A stretch of DNA of 64,000 nt from Procambarus clarkii (lineage: Eukaryota; Arthropoda; Malacostraca; Decapoda; Cambaridae): assembly GCF_040958095.1 (NCBI RefSeq), contig NC_091185.1, forward strand, positions 19,386,218 to 19,450,217, written 5' to 3'. The position numbers and the translations under genes were made by a program. The notes below the pieces were generated by a model. That model ran no database searches. It was not told the DNA's origin and saw only the letters and a list, made by a program, of their open reading frames with translations. Positions within the stretch are counted from its first letter, which is position 1, and each line of letters opens with the position of its first letter. Below are positions 45,525 to 56,290 of the stretch, piece by piece.

Positions 45525-46400
45525 ACCAGTTAACCAGTGGATTCATTAAATATACTAGTGCAGTGTGATTTAAACAAAGGCCAGCCAGTCATAGACGGCG
45601 GCGTTGACTCGTGCGAGTTCACGAGCCCCGCTCAGTTCAGATCAGCCTTTGTCAGCGGTTTCATGCACACCCACAGATATTTGGTGGCGTGTTATTTCGT
45701 GAAATGACAGCGCTAATATTGAAGCCAGCCAAATTAGTGACTGTGTCTTCGCGATATTGTTCACGGATTTCGTGGTGTTAAATTTCGCGAGAGATTATCC
45801 ACGAATTTTGTGGACTTTATTTCGCGAGGTCACTAATAATATTTAATACTTCTTGATAATATTAGAAGTTTCATAGAGGCTAATTAAGAGGCTATTATCA
45901 ATAATTGTGTATATTATTTCTCCAAAATAGAGAATTATTTAATATATATTGCACTAGTGATCACAGTATAATATATACTAATTGCCAACCCACAACAGGG
46001 TAGGATACTGACTAGTTGAACTATTATTGTTCATCCTAGTCCCATTATTACTATAGTCAGTTGTACTATATTGAACAACCTAACACCATTAACGAATGGT
46101 CCAGACCCTATTTTGGGTGTAATTTTTATCAACTCGAGTTGAGTTGTATATATAATAATTTACTTATGATCATTACACCTTTGAGTGATTAATTAGTGTC
46201 TCTACCATCCTAGGGTGATATAGAAGAGCTAACCTAAAGGTACTTCCAGTGACACTGGTTTATCACTCAAATCATTAGTGTGTATGATTGTATATATATA
46301 ATGTGTATTAATTTTAAGTGCTAACCTCTAGTAGAGGTAGGATTATTGCCTAGTGAGTGCAGAATTTACCCTAGGCTACCATTAGTGTTTGTTCAGTATT

Positions 46401-48376
46401 ATGAGCAGCCCAAGTACAAGTCCCACAAGGCTTCACCAACTAGCCAGTATGGATAATGCAGGGAGAATGAAAAGAACCCTTGCAGGCTTAAAGGCCACTT
46501 AACAAGACAGATCAAGAAATGTGAAGATTTGTCACAACAATCAACAGTTGATTATGCTGACCTGGAAAGCTATTATCAAGCAGCTGCAGGTAAATTTGAG
46601 CAAATCAAATGTCAAATAGCAACATATGTGGCTGAACTTGCCAACACCAATTTATCAGAAACAGTAATAGACGACATTATGGTTGATCTTGCGAATTATG
46701 AAGATCACACTCAGGCCACGTTACACCCTTATGTTAAATTAATTGCCCAGAACAAGGCAACAGCAACAACAACAACAGTTGCATCTAATACGAGTCAAGC
46801 AGAAGCTCGACTCCCTCCAATTAATTTACCCACTTTCTCAGGAAAAGATGAGGAAGATTGGGACGAATTTTGGAACAAATTCGTTGACCTTGTAGACTCA
46901 AAACAATCTTTACCAAAGAGTAGTAAATTCTCTTATTTGCAAGGCCAATTATCAGGTGAGGCTAAAACAGTAGTATCCCATCTGAGATTAACTAATGACG
47001 GCTATGATCTGGCAGTACAACTCCTCAAGGATAATTATGCTGATCCAGAAGTAAGAACATCACATTTAGTTCATGAGCTGTTGCATTTACCCCCACCGGA
47101 GGCTTCAGCTGATTCACTCCAAGTCTTCAAGCTGGAGGTAGAATCATTGATCAATGCCCTCAGCCTGACAGCAGATACAAACGGGGCTGAGTGGGTCTTG
47201 AAAATAATTGTCCAGGAGAAAATACCTAGGGACATATTGAGACAAATGAGTGCTCATTACAATAAAAGCATCTTATCCATGAGTGAAATATCTGGAGGTT
47301 TAAAGTCAGTAGTTCATCAATTACGAACACATGACAAATTAAAACCACCAAGTAAACCCTCAGAAACCAATAATAGTAAACCACAGAGTACCAAAGGTAC
47401 TCCAAATCAAGCTAGACAATATAATTCAACACCAAAGTGGAACAGTGGCAGTGTGGGCGTATATGCAGTGGGACCCTCCAAGCCTATAGTTACTGTGTCA
47501 CCCAAGAACGTGACACCAAAGGGTACTGGAAGCTATGGAACATGTTTGTTCTGCAATGAGAAACATTCAATGTACCACTGCTCTAATTATCCTGATAGTG
47601 ATGCCCGTGGTGAGCGACTCAAAGATTTGCAACATTGCACGAGGTGCCTCAGGAAACATAACATCAAGGATTGTGATACCCAATTACACACCTGTAATAG
47701 GTGTAACAAAGGTCAGCACCATGCAGCATTGTGCAGAGACACCAAAACAACGTCTCCAAACCCCAAGGTGGAAGATAGCATTCCCACCTCAGTACAGTAC
47801 TGCAAGGTGCAACCAACAAAGAGTGTCCAATCGGCAAAGTCTAAAGGTAATACGACTTTGCCTACTGCCCAAATTACCATCCTGAATAAGAGGGCCAAGG
47901 TCCATACCCGTGGGTTGTTTGACCAAGGATCCCAGAGAACATTTGTCACTAAAAAGTTGGCAGATGAACTACAATTAAGGCCTGTAGCCCAAACGTCATT
48001 CAACATCTCAAGGTTTGTAACAGATGCAGGACCTCAAGTCTACCAGGTGGTACAACCATCAGTACGCTTAGGCAGGTACGTCTGTCGAGTACAAGCCATT
48101 GTGGTGGACAAAATACCAGTAGACCTACAAGTTCAAGGTCTGAGAGCAACAGCCAAATTCCTGAGAAATAGAGGAATAAAATTGGCAGATAATATTAAGT
48201 CTGATCACCTCACCGACTTCGGTCTCCTTGTAGGGACAGACTATTGTCATCGATTCATCGGTAGCCCTACTAAATATCAGGGTATAACCATGTTAAACTC
48301 TGCAGGAGGTAAATTACTCTCAGGCCCAGTATCAAGCCTGAGGAGACCTATGCCTGCAGATAAACAATACCAATAG
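46401..48376 (+). CDS. gag: Gag-protease polyprotein of element B (BEL/Pao type), one frameshift
   Basis: The likely start is ATG 46401 (MSSPSTSPTRLHQLAS...LAGLK). One base is missing near 46494, after which the frame GHLTRQIKKCEDLSQQ runs to TAG 48376. From the CTT/TTG region the frame is 615 codons. There is a DUF1759-like gag core (about residues 95-270 of the long frame: LPTFSGKDEEDWDEFWNKF, YLQGQLSGEAKTVV). Three Cys/His knuckles follow at 339-402 (CLFCNEKHSMYHC, CTRCLRKHNIKDC, CNRCNKGQHHAALC). A retropepsin-like segment comes last, with GLFDQGSQRTFVT (Asp 465), the DQGSQ form usual in BEL. The frame ends soon after the protease. No RT, RNase H or integrase follows in the 700 bases before the 3' LTR. 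Confidence 0.88.
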
Positions 48377-49073
48377 AAATCTAAATTTGTCTGCTGATTA
48401 TATTTCTCCAGTAGCATTATACTAAGGAGATTACAGCTGACTATAGTAACAGAGGTTGATGTTAGTATCATCATTTAAAGCTGAAGATGAGTTCATGAGG
48501 CCTCAGTGGCAAATCAGTGAACAGTAGCCTAAAACAGCTACAAGTCACTGCGACCAATGTCACTGAACCCACTGCAGTCTCAGAACCATACTTTACTTTA
48601 ATGATGAGCTATTCAATTTTCTGAATCAATTAACTAAATTAAACCCCAATAAATCTGATGACTGATTTGATACATTTATTATTTAATCAAGATGTATTCC
48701 ATGGGCCTCAGTGTTTATATATCAGTGACCAGTTACCTGAACAAACTTCAAGTTATATCTAATGTCACTGATCTCACTGCAGTCCCTGAATCATACTTGA
48801 CTGTAGTACTTGATCACATTCAGTCTTCTGGGTTAAATAATATGTAATAAGGCTTGAATATTAGCCTTTCAAGAGTTAACAGGGAAATGAAATCGCATTA
48901 GACTTCTAACCCCTGCAACTCTAGTACGGGACATCCGTCCTGTACGAACAGACGCACAAATGTGTGATTACAAACTACTAACATCAAATTAATCTAATAA
49001 TTCGAAGGAGGAGTATCGGTGTTCGTCTGTTCTAAATAGGACTTCGACCCGTGAGCAGCCCCCTGGGGAATTA
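48377..49073 (+). other. 3' untranslated region of element B
   Basis: No coding. It contains TACAAGTCACTGCGACC near 48539, the inverse of the motif repeated in the 3' UTR of element C, and a diverged copy near 48750. It ends with CCCCCTGGGGAATTA directly before the LTR. Confidence 0.7.
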
Positions 49074-50085
49074 TGTCGGAAAATCCGACACCGTTTAATA
49101 TATCATACAGACAGATAATAATTGCTGCTGTATTACCAACAAGTTACCCATAGAAAACGTAACTTGTAGTGGAATTACCGTCTAAAGAAAACGGGATATC
49201 ATCACCACATACCATTATAAATTCACCAGCTATTCTGCTGGGAATTATTCTTAAATACATTAGTCTTTGGACTTTACCATCATAAACCATCTCATATAAA
49301 TTAACTTAATTATCAATATTAAAGTAGAGTAAATGTGACCCTTCTATCACTTTCTGTCATGTGGACAATGTAAGCCAGGCGTCAGGGAGGAAGGAGGGCA
49401 GCCATTGTTGATACTAGACCAGAGGCTCACGGGAGCAAATGCGGCTCCTGTTAATTTTACTTGGACGTAGTGTTATGGAAACCAAGGGTGTACCATTTTC
49501 AACACGCTGTCAACAAATCAAGTTAAGTGTTCTTTCCGAAACCCGTTTATTTTCATTTATGGCCATTAATGTCATTAATAGGGTGTTTTATATCAGAGAA
49601 AACACTATACATGGAACCTTAAAGACCTGGTAATTAAGCCAGGTCTTTAAGGTTCCATGTATAGTGTTTTCTCTGATATAGCTTGTCATATATAGAACCT
49701 GGCTTCACAGCTAGCGCCCTTTTGACAGGTCAAGACGAGGAAGCAAGATTTTGTGCACCAGTTACTGGGTGATGGAAGCTACCTCAAAGAGGATAATTTG
49801 GTGTTTACGCCCTAGTTATACCTGGTGGACTAACCTGCTGTACTATAAGATAAGGAACCTTTTCAATGTATGTAGTTAATACTGTAGTTTGATTGGCTGC
49901 ATATATATTAATTTAATAAACCCCCCCCCCCTAATGTGTAGAAGATCGATTTGTGAGATTATGAGATTATTGCAGAAATACAGTCCACTTATCATTATAC
50001 AAATTGCTATCGAAGTATATAAATTAACGTAAATATAAATTCATATAAATTAAATAAATATAAATCTCACAGGTCGGTTCCCACA
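49074..50085 (+). mobile_element. 3' LTR of element B (1012 bp)
   Basis: Near-identical to the 5' LTR. Differences are a few substitutions, a longer C run near 49920, a short ATGAGATT duplication near 49960, and a segment at 49579-49630 turned into the inverted copy of 49639-49680. The small number of point differences implies recent insertion. Confidence 0.93.
49589..49680. repeat. Perfect 42-bp inverted repeat in one LTR only
   Basis: Left arm 49589-49630, spacer TAATTAAG, right arm 49639-49680; the arms are perfect reverse complements. The right arm is also present in the 5' LTR (45012-45053). There the left arm position (44961-45003) has unrelated sequence starting TAGGGTGAGCCGG. Confidence 0.95.
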
Positions 50086-50465
50086 GGGTGAGCTGCATGG
50101 AGCTCGTTAACAGTTAACAGGGTGAGTTACATGGAACTCGTCAACAGTGTTGACAGGGTGAGCTACATTGAGCTCGTTAGCTGGTGCTAACAGGGTGAGC
50201 TACATGGAACTCGTTAACAGTTAACAGGGTGAGTTACATAGAACTCGTCAACAGTGTTGACAGGGTGAGCTACAGTGAGCTCGTTAGCTGGTGCTAACAG
50301 GGTGAGCTACATGGAGCTCGTTAACAGTTAACAGGGTGAGTTACATTGAACTCGTCAACAGTGTTGACAGGGTGAGCTACAGTGAGCTCGTTAGCTGGTG
50401 CTAACAGGGTGAGCTACATGGAGCTCGTTAACCGTTAACAGGTTGAGTTCAGTGAACTCGAATTA
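50086..50465. repeat. Tandem hairpin array, right part
   Basis: About ten more 36-37 bp units continuing 44138-44454 across the B insertion. They are arranged as higher-order triplets of the GTTAAC, GTCAAC and GTTAGC stem types. The order is regular: a unit with GTTAACAGTTAAC, then GTCAACAGTGTTGAC, then GTTAGCTGGTGCTAAC. Confidence 0.92.
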
Positions 50466-51260
50466 ACGAGGTGGAGTTTTGTCATTCAGTTATCATGGCG
50501 AGCAATATTAAGCTCGTGCGCATGGTGAACGAGCACTCATATTATTACGTTAATTCTAAGGTGAGCTATGTTAAGCTCATGAAGCATGTTAATTAACAAT
50601 GCTAATGTTTAACGGTAATGCATTAAACATATTAGTTCTCTGGAAATTCACTTACATATTAGTAAGTTTGCAAGTTTGTTCGTGTTGCGCTCCTACACTA
50701 AATAAGCAGAAACGAAAGAAAAACAACTCAACAATTAATGCAAGTATTTATCACTAATTCTTAGTGCAGAAAACATGGTATTAAGAAGGTTTTCTTGGCA
50801 AACCTTTAAGCGCAAGTATAGTGGACCAGTGGTCCTAGTGAATTTGTAATTAAATTCAGGAAATGCCAGTGGCATTAAGTGCTAGATTCTCTAGCCTAAC
50901 ATTATTAATTCCTAGGGGGTACTAGATTCTCTAGCCCAACATTACAATTTAACTAGGAAGACTGAGTGTGGTCAATTACTACTTGTCGAGAATAATTCTA
51001 GGTCTGCAGTGAATTCAATGGTTTGGTCGCTGTGACTTGTACTTGTTTGAGTACGGACCCTTGGTTTTCACTGAGAGCTATGAAACATCTCGGCGAGTAT
51101 CAACTGTACTACATTCAATCTGAGTTTATTACTCAGCTGCGTTTCTCCTTTTAGCTTGTTGCTGGAGAATTGATTTACTGCTGACTAATTTATTTTTGTT
51201 GGCAGGTTTAGGCTTGTTCACATTCAGAACTTTACCAGTAAGTAAGTAGCCTCCTGCAGA
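50466..51260 (-). other. 3' untranslated region of element C, proximal part
   Basis: AT-rich, no ORF. It contains GGTCGCTGTGACTTGTA near 51027, the same motif as in the distal part and, inverted, in element B. Confidence 0.6.
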
Positions 51261-53453
51261 TTAAAGCATATTCATTCCCAATCGTTTAACATGTCCAGTT
51301 ATGAACTGGTAATAGTAGTCGGCTCTTACTAGTACATCTACATTGTTAAGGCGGTCAGACATTAACTTGTTGTCAGCCAAATTAATTTCACGTTCCAGCA
51401 GGAAGTGGGCTGTGTACCCCAGACCTTTAATATGTAAGTCTAAAGGTATTTGATCTACAACAATGGCTTGGACAGCCTTGGCTTGACTACCTAGTCGTAC
51501 AAGCGGCTGAACTACTGTGTATTCATGGGTTCCTCGATTTATCATGGACCCTGACAAGTTTAATTTTACCTGTCCTATTGATTGTAAATTAAGTGCCTCT
51601 ACTGCCCTTTGAGTAATGAAAGTTCTCTGGGAACCTTGATCGAATAGTCCACGTATGGTGATCTTGGTTCCTCTGTTCTTCACTTGAAGTTGGGCAGTAG
51701 GCAAAGCAGCATCCACTTGAGATGCTTGTGAAGTTACGCTGTACACATCTCGCACCTTGCAGCACTGTACTTGTGTAGATTCTCTACGTCCTATTCTAGG
51801 ATTGACATAATTAGTCCTAACTAATTTGCACAGTGCAGCATGATGCTTGCCCCTTCTACACCTGTTGCAGGTGTTCAGTGGGGTGTCACAGCTGTTAACA
51901 TTATGTGGTTTGAGACACCTAGTACATTTGTGTAACTGTTTGAGTCGTCTGACTCTGGTGTCTCTATTAGGATAATTAGTACATTTGTACAGAGAATGTT
52001 TTTGGTTGCAAAACAAGCATATTCCCCATCCTACAGATCGTTTAGGGGTTACCGGTTTAGGTAAAACAGTATTTGCAGGTGGTGATGGTTTTGCTGCTTG
52101 CATTTGCTTGTTATTTATTCTCTTGTGAGTACTTGGTGTACTCTGGGGAACCATTAACAGGTTCTTGGGAGTGCTCTTTGGACTATTAGGTCTCTTAGGA
52201 GCACCTGTGGAGCTCTTAGGCCTCACTGATGAATCAGTGTTTGACTGATTCTGGTTACATGGATTATTAGCACCTTGGTTACCTAGTGACAGTGTCACTT
52301 TAGGAGTTTCAGGCAAGGAAACTGATGTAGGTACAGTTTTGGTGCATTCAGATTTAGCATTAATTGCCTGGTCTGCTGTATGATTGCTCATATTACGCAA
52401 ACCTGTAAATATATCCTGCATTGACAGGGTATTACCATTCTGGCATACATATAGTTTATTAAGTGTGTCACCAGACAATTTTCTTTGGATGATAATTTTA
52501 GTCATCCACTCAGTAGTTGGGTGATCCACCTCTTTACTGAAAGAATTTATTAGTGACTCAAGCTGAAAACTAAAAGTTTGTAAAGAGTCAACTAATTGCT
52601 CTGGTGAAGATAAATTTAATAATTGGTGCACAAGGTTTATAATAGTCTTCTCATTGTTAGCACTTGCTTTAGAAGGCTGTTGTGAGCAATTGTGACCATT
52701 ACTTGTGTTGCTTAAGGCTTCTTGCTTAGCCTCAGTTTTGATTACAGCTTCGGCTGCTGCTGCAGCATTAGCTTTATCATTTTCTGGTTCAGATCCACTG
52801 ATCATTGCAGTTTCACTTGTTTCATCGGCAGCTTCACTTGTTTCTCTGGGTTCTGGTGATAAGCTAGTTAATTCAGTAGCATTATGTATCGAACTTATAG
52901 AATCCAGGGAACATTGAGAAGAGTGGTCTGAAATTTGATCAGACTCTGTGAACAAATCATCACATGAAGCTGTATTAGATGAGAGGTTAGAAAATGAAGG
53001 TTGATCTTCAGTTGTTGATCCTGTATAGTGATCAGCATTGATTAGAGGATTCTCCTCGTCTTGATTTAGCTCAAGTATTTCATCTGAGCTGAGTGTTAAC
53101 TTGGATACAGGTCTATTAATGATCTGATCCACCCACTCGGGAATATCTTGCTTCGCAAGCACCTCCTTATATCGGTCTAAACTGGTTTGAACAGAATGTT
53201 CATAGTTATAGAGATCAGATTCTGTTAGACGTAAGTGGTCTGAGACAGTATGACCGGCTTGGAGTATATTCCTGTGGGACTCGATTACAGTCTTGATATA
53301 GTCATATTTTTGGGTGGCAATCCTTATGGAACTTGCTAGTCTATAGACGTCACCTGGGTCAGTTTCGACACAGAAATGACATTTCATAAGCAGTTTTCCT
53401 AAAGGACCTTGAAGAGCTGTCAAGAATCTTGCATTCCTTTCTAAAGGATTCAT
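51261..53453 (-). CDS. gag: Gag-protease polyprotein of element C (730 aa, intact)
   Basis: ATG at 53453, stop at 51261, no internal lesion. Residues 1-130 are a helical-looking N-terminus. Residues 130-270 are acidic, Ser/Glu/Ala-rich, where element B instead has its DUF1759-like core. Residues 273-360 (INLVHQLLNLSSPEQLVDSL, EWMTKIIIQRKLSGDTLNKL) align with B residues 178-265. A Pro/Lys/Asn-rich linker precedes Cys/His knuckles at 479-542 (CLFCNQKHSLYKC, CTRCLKPHNVNSC, CNRCRRGKHHAALC). The protease segment is GLFDQGSQRTFIT with Asp 605. The protein is expected to form particles and bind RNA in the cytoplasm. No pol gene follows in about 2.6 kb (after removing element B) before the LTR. Confidence 0.88.
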   Translation of the reverse strand: MNPLERNARFLTALQGPLGKLLMKCHFCVETDPGDVYRLASSIRIATQKYDYIKTVIESHRNILQAGHTVSDHLRLTESDLYNYEHSVQTSLDRYKEVLAKQDIPEWVDQIINRPVSKLTLSSDEILELNQDEENPLINADHYTGSTTEDQPSFSNLSSNTASCDDLFTESDQISDHSSQCSLDSISSIHNATELTSLSPEPRETSEAADETSETAMISGSEPENDKANAAAAAEAVIKTEAKQEALSNTSNGHNCSQQPSKASANNEKTIINLVHQLLNLSSPEQLVDSLQTFSFQLESLINSFSKEVDHPTTEWMTKIIIQRKLSGDTLNKLYVCQNGNTLSMQDIFTGLRNMSNHTADQAINAKSECTKTVPTSVSLPETPKVTLSLGNQGANNPCNQNQSNTDSSVRPKSSTGAPKRPNSPKSTPKNLLMVPQSTPSTHKRINNKQMQAAKPSPPANTVLPKPVTPKRSVGWGICLFCNQKHSLYKCTNYPNRDTRVRRLKQLHKCTRCLKPHNVNSCDTPLNTCNRCRRGKHHAALCKLVRTNYVNPRIGRRESTQVQCCKVRDVYSVTSQASQVDAALPTAQLQVKNRGTKITIRGLFDQGSQRTFITQRAVEALNLQSIGQVKLNLSGSMINRGTHEYTVVQPLVRLGSQAKAVQAIVVDQIPLDLHIKGLGYTAHFLLEREINLADNKLMSDRLNNVDVLVRADYYYQFITGHVKRLGMNML

Positions 53454-54680
53454 TCTTGCGGTAAATTGAGCCTGATAGGGCTTATGTAGCTAGTGGTATA
53501 GCTATAGTGTCTGCTCCTTGATGCAGAGCAGGTATAATTATTGACAGCCTGATAGGGCTTATATAGCTAGTGGTATAGCTATAGTGTCTGCTCCTTGATG
53601 TAGAGCAGGTATAAGTATTGACAGCCTAATATTTCTTGAGGCTGGTTGTAATTTACCTCATTTAGAGGTTAGCTACCTACCTAATAATAAGCAACTAAAA
53701 TTTGAGTGGTACCTTGGTCTCACTACAGGTGTTCCTCAGCTTAGCTCTTCTAAATCAGCCTCGGATGGGTAGTGGACTTACAGCAACACTCAAAAACATA
53801 CATAGAAATATGCAATAAAATAATTACACAATAAATGGTTAATCCCACCCTTGATAGGGTCAGCACAAAAGAATAATATATATGTCACTAACTAGCTCAA
53901 GCCTAGTCGTGAGAATTTCTACTTGAGAAACTACAACTATATTTAGTCTGTGCTTGTGCCAAATTCAACACAATCACAGCCTAAATTGCTACCTACCTAA
54001 GGTTGGCAAAGATTATATTATGGTGCAGTAATGTGCAAATAATTGTGCTGTGTTTTTGGGTTTTTTGTATTTTATATAATATTCACTTGTGTAATTATGT
54101 GTATAAGAAATTAAATGAACACAAAGGAATTAATTGTGTTTGGCAAGTATTCTACTGCCGTAAATATTATCTAACTCCTGAATGTACTCCTAATTGTGGA
54201 ATAAATATTATCAGGATTAGTAATGATTAACTAGTATGAGATCAGTAATTTATATTAGTATACTGGATCCCTAAATGTTAATGATCCACTGACTTGAGTG
54301 AATCAGTAATTATAACATGGATTCAGGCTATAATGGACAGTCTGCTGACAGCCATATATTGAAGCATTGGTATAGCCTAAATGGTTAACACTTAATTGGT
54401 GTTAGTGATTAATATAAGGTTATGAGCTGTTGCTCTTGGTGACCTATGGATTCTACTTCAGTATGAAGTGTAGGTCTAAATGTTGTGGGTAATTGGCTAT
54501 GACCCACTAAAGCTATGTATAAGGTAGCTGTTAGTGTGATCTAGACTAACTGATGTGTTACACTGTTAGTTGACACAATTAATTAAATAGTTAGTCTAGC
54601 TTCTATCACACAAGGATTAGTTATTAATGGTTAATATTTTAATTATAAATTTAATGCCTATCCGGTTCGAAGGACCATAA
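53454..54680 (-). other. 5' leader of element C
   Basis: Non-coding, about 1.2 kb. It contains a 77-bp tandem duplication (53470-53623). Next to the LTR, the minus strand reads TTATGGTCCTTCGAACCGG, the presumed primer-binding site. Confidence 0.65.
53470..53623. repeat. 77-bp direct tandem duplication
   Basis: Two units starting GCCTGATAGGGCTTAT at 53470 and 53547, differing at about four positions, followed by the first bases of a third. They lie just upstream of the gag ATG (minus strand). Confidence 0.93.
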
Positions 54681-56290
54681 TGTGGGATATTTGGGCTTGA
54701 TTCTGATTAATTAATAATTAAAATAGTAAATTAAATTACGAAGGACCACCCGCTTTTCAAGGAAAGAGGGAAACTGAGAATTTCAGATCATTAGATAAAA
54801 TTCTAGAGAAAACCAGTGACTATGGATATAACTAGAAAGTATGATCATAAGAATAATTAATGGGCTGTATTATTAAAGAAACCAAACCTCAAACACCTAC
54901 ATTAGGGGGTTATTACTGGAGGTCAGTACGTCCAGGAATCAGTGTGGTTCGTTCACTAATTCAATTAATAATAATCTAATCCTATAAATAATGCTGAATA
55001 TAATATTATTCATATAAAGAAGAACATGAATATGAGCATAGCAATGAATTACAGTAAATCACACATTATGTTGAAACATTCTGAATGTATCAAATTGCTA
55101 GAATATGGGAAAAAGAAATAAGCCTTAGCTGGTAGTAGGTTCCTTTAGATAACCCTGGAAGTCCTCTTAATCTCCAAGTCTGGTACACTGACGAATGGCA
55201 CGGTTAACATGAAGAAGACAACGTGAGGAATTCGTCTCTCGAGCTGCAAGATAAATAACTACCAGTAGCAATTGATTTAACTACTCAATTCATATTCAAG
55301 ATTATTGATATCTACAGATGGAATTCTAATCACCTGTTATTAGGTGTTATCTCGCCGCGTGACGCGCAATCACCCCGCTATTATTGAACCTGTAAATGAT
55401 GCATCAAATAAAGGGTACTTAGCTGTGGGCACTGTATAAATATTAAGATTGCCGTAATTTCGCATCCCAGGCTCCGGTGAACCTATCCTGGATTGATGCG
55501 TTTCAAGCTGGCTGATCACGTGTCGTCAGGAAAGAAGTCTAGGGTCCCTCCTTTAACACCAGCACTAGTTGAAGATATTATCTGCAAGGTCGTTCACGCC
55601 TCACAGTGGCGGCTTTCATCTGCGGATGAATAACACCTGCCCGATTTGCTGGGCAATGGCGTCGTTTTGAGTACGGTAAGTACAGTTTTGCCTCCTTCCG
55701 GCTCTGCACGTGTCCGCGTACCGACTGTCTACCGACTGCAGGGGATGGCGTCCCTCCTACCCACGCCGAGTCGACGTTCATAACACAAATTATTGTCTTG
55801 AACATTAATATTTCTCGCATTCGCGCTTGAAACTCTAAAGACTGGACGGGTTTATTATTTAGAGGAACGAAATATTATTATTTAACTATTTAAGAATAGT
55901 AAATATATAAGGGAGAGGAATTAATGTCTCCCCATGGCATTCATTGATGACGTTAACACTATCGCGAGGTAGACGGTATAATTCTAACGCTCTATTCGGC
56001 TTTTAGTTAGAGAACAATACGTCTGCAATCAGTTGTCATACAGAATGCTTTAATTATGGAGAATCGTATTTAATTCTCACACAAATTGAATATAATGTGT
56101 TTTACTGTAAAGAAATCTGACGCAATACTGGCGTCAGGTGACGTGAGAATTCTAGCCTAATACACAGATGAATTATTAGTACAGGAGAATTCTACGAGTT
56201 GTTAATTTTACTTACTACAATATTAAGTATGGTTAGTAATAAGTAATGAGAATACAACAATGCTGTATTCGATGTTGGAAATATCCAACA
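54681..56290 (-). mobile_element. 5' LTR of element C (1610 bp)
   Basis: On the minus strand it starts TGTTGGATATTTCC at 56290 and ends ATATCCCACA at 54681, next to the primer-binding motif. The U3-side 620 bases are repeated at 42366-42985. The rest is supported by the terminal CCCACA shared with the B LTR and by position. It adjoins the minisatellite directly. Confidence 0.75.

Noticed and set aside
46449-46500. ATG-initiated short ORF before the B gag frame as a separate leader peptide
   Set aside because: Its sequence continues into the gag frame if one missing G near 46494 is allowed, so it is the gag N-terminus with a frameshift.
49439-49633. 64-codon ORF in the B 3' LTR
   Set aside because: Lies across the palindrome and is not open in the 5' LTR.
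54655-54680. tRNA T-arm-like GGTTCGAA next to the C LTR
   Set aside because: Spacing to the CCA-like end is too short for a tRNA; it is the primer-binding motif shared with B.
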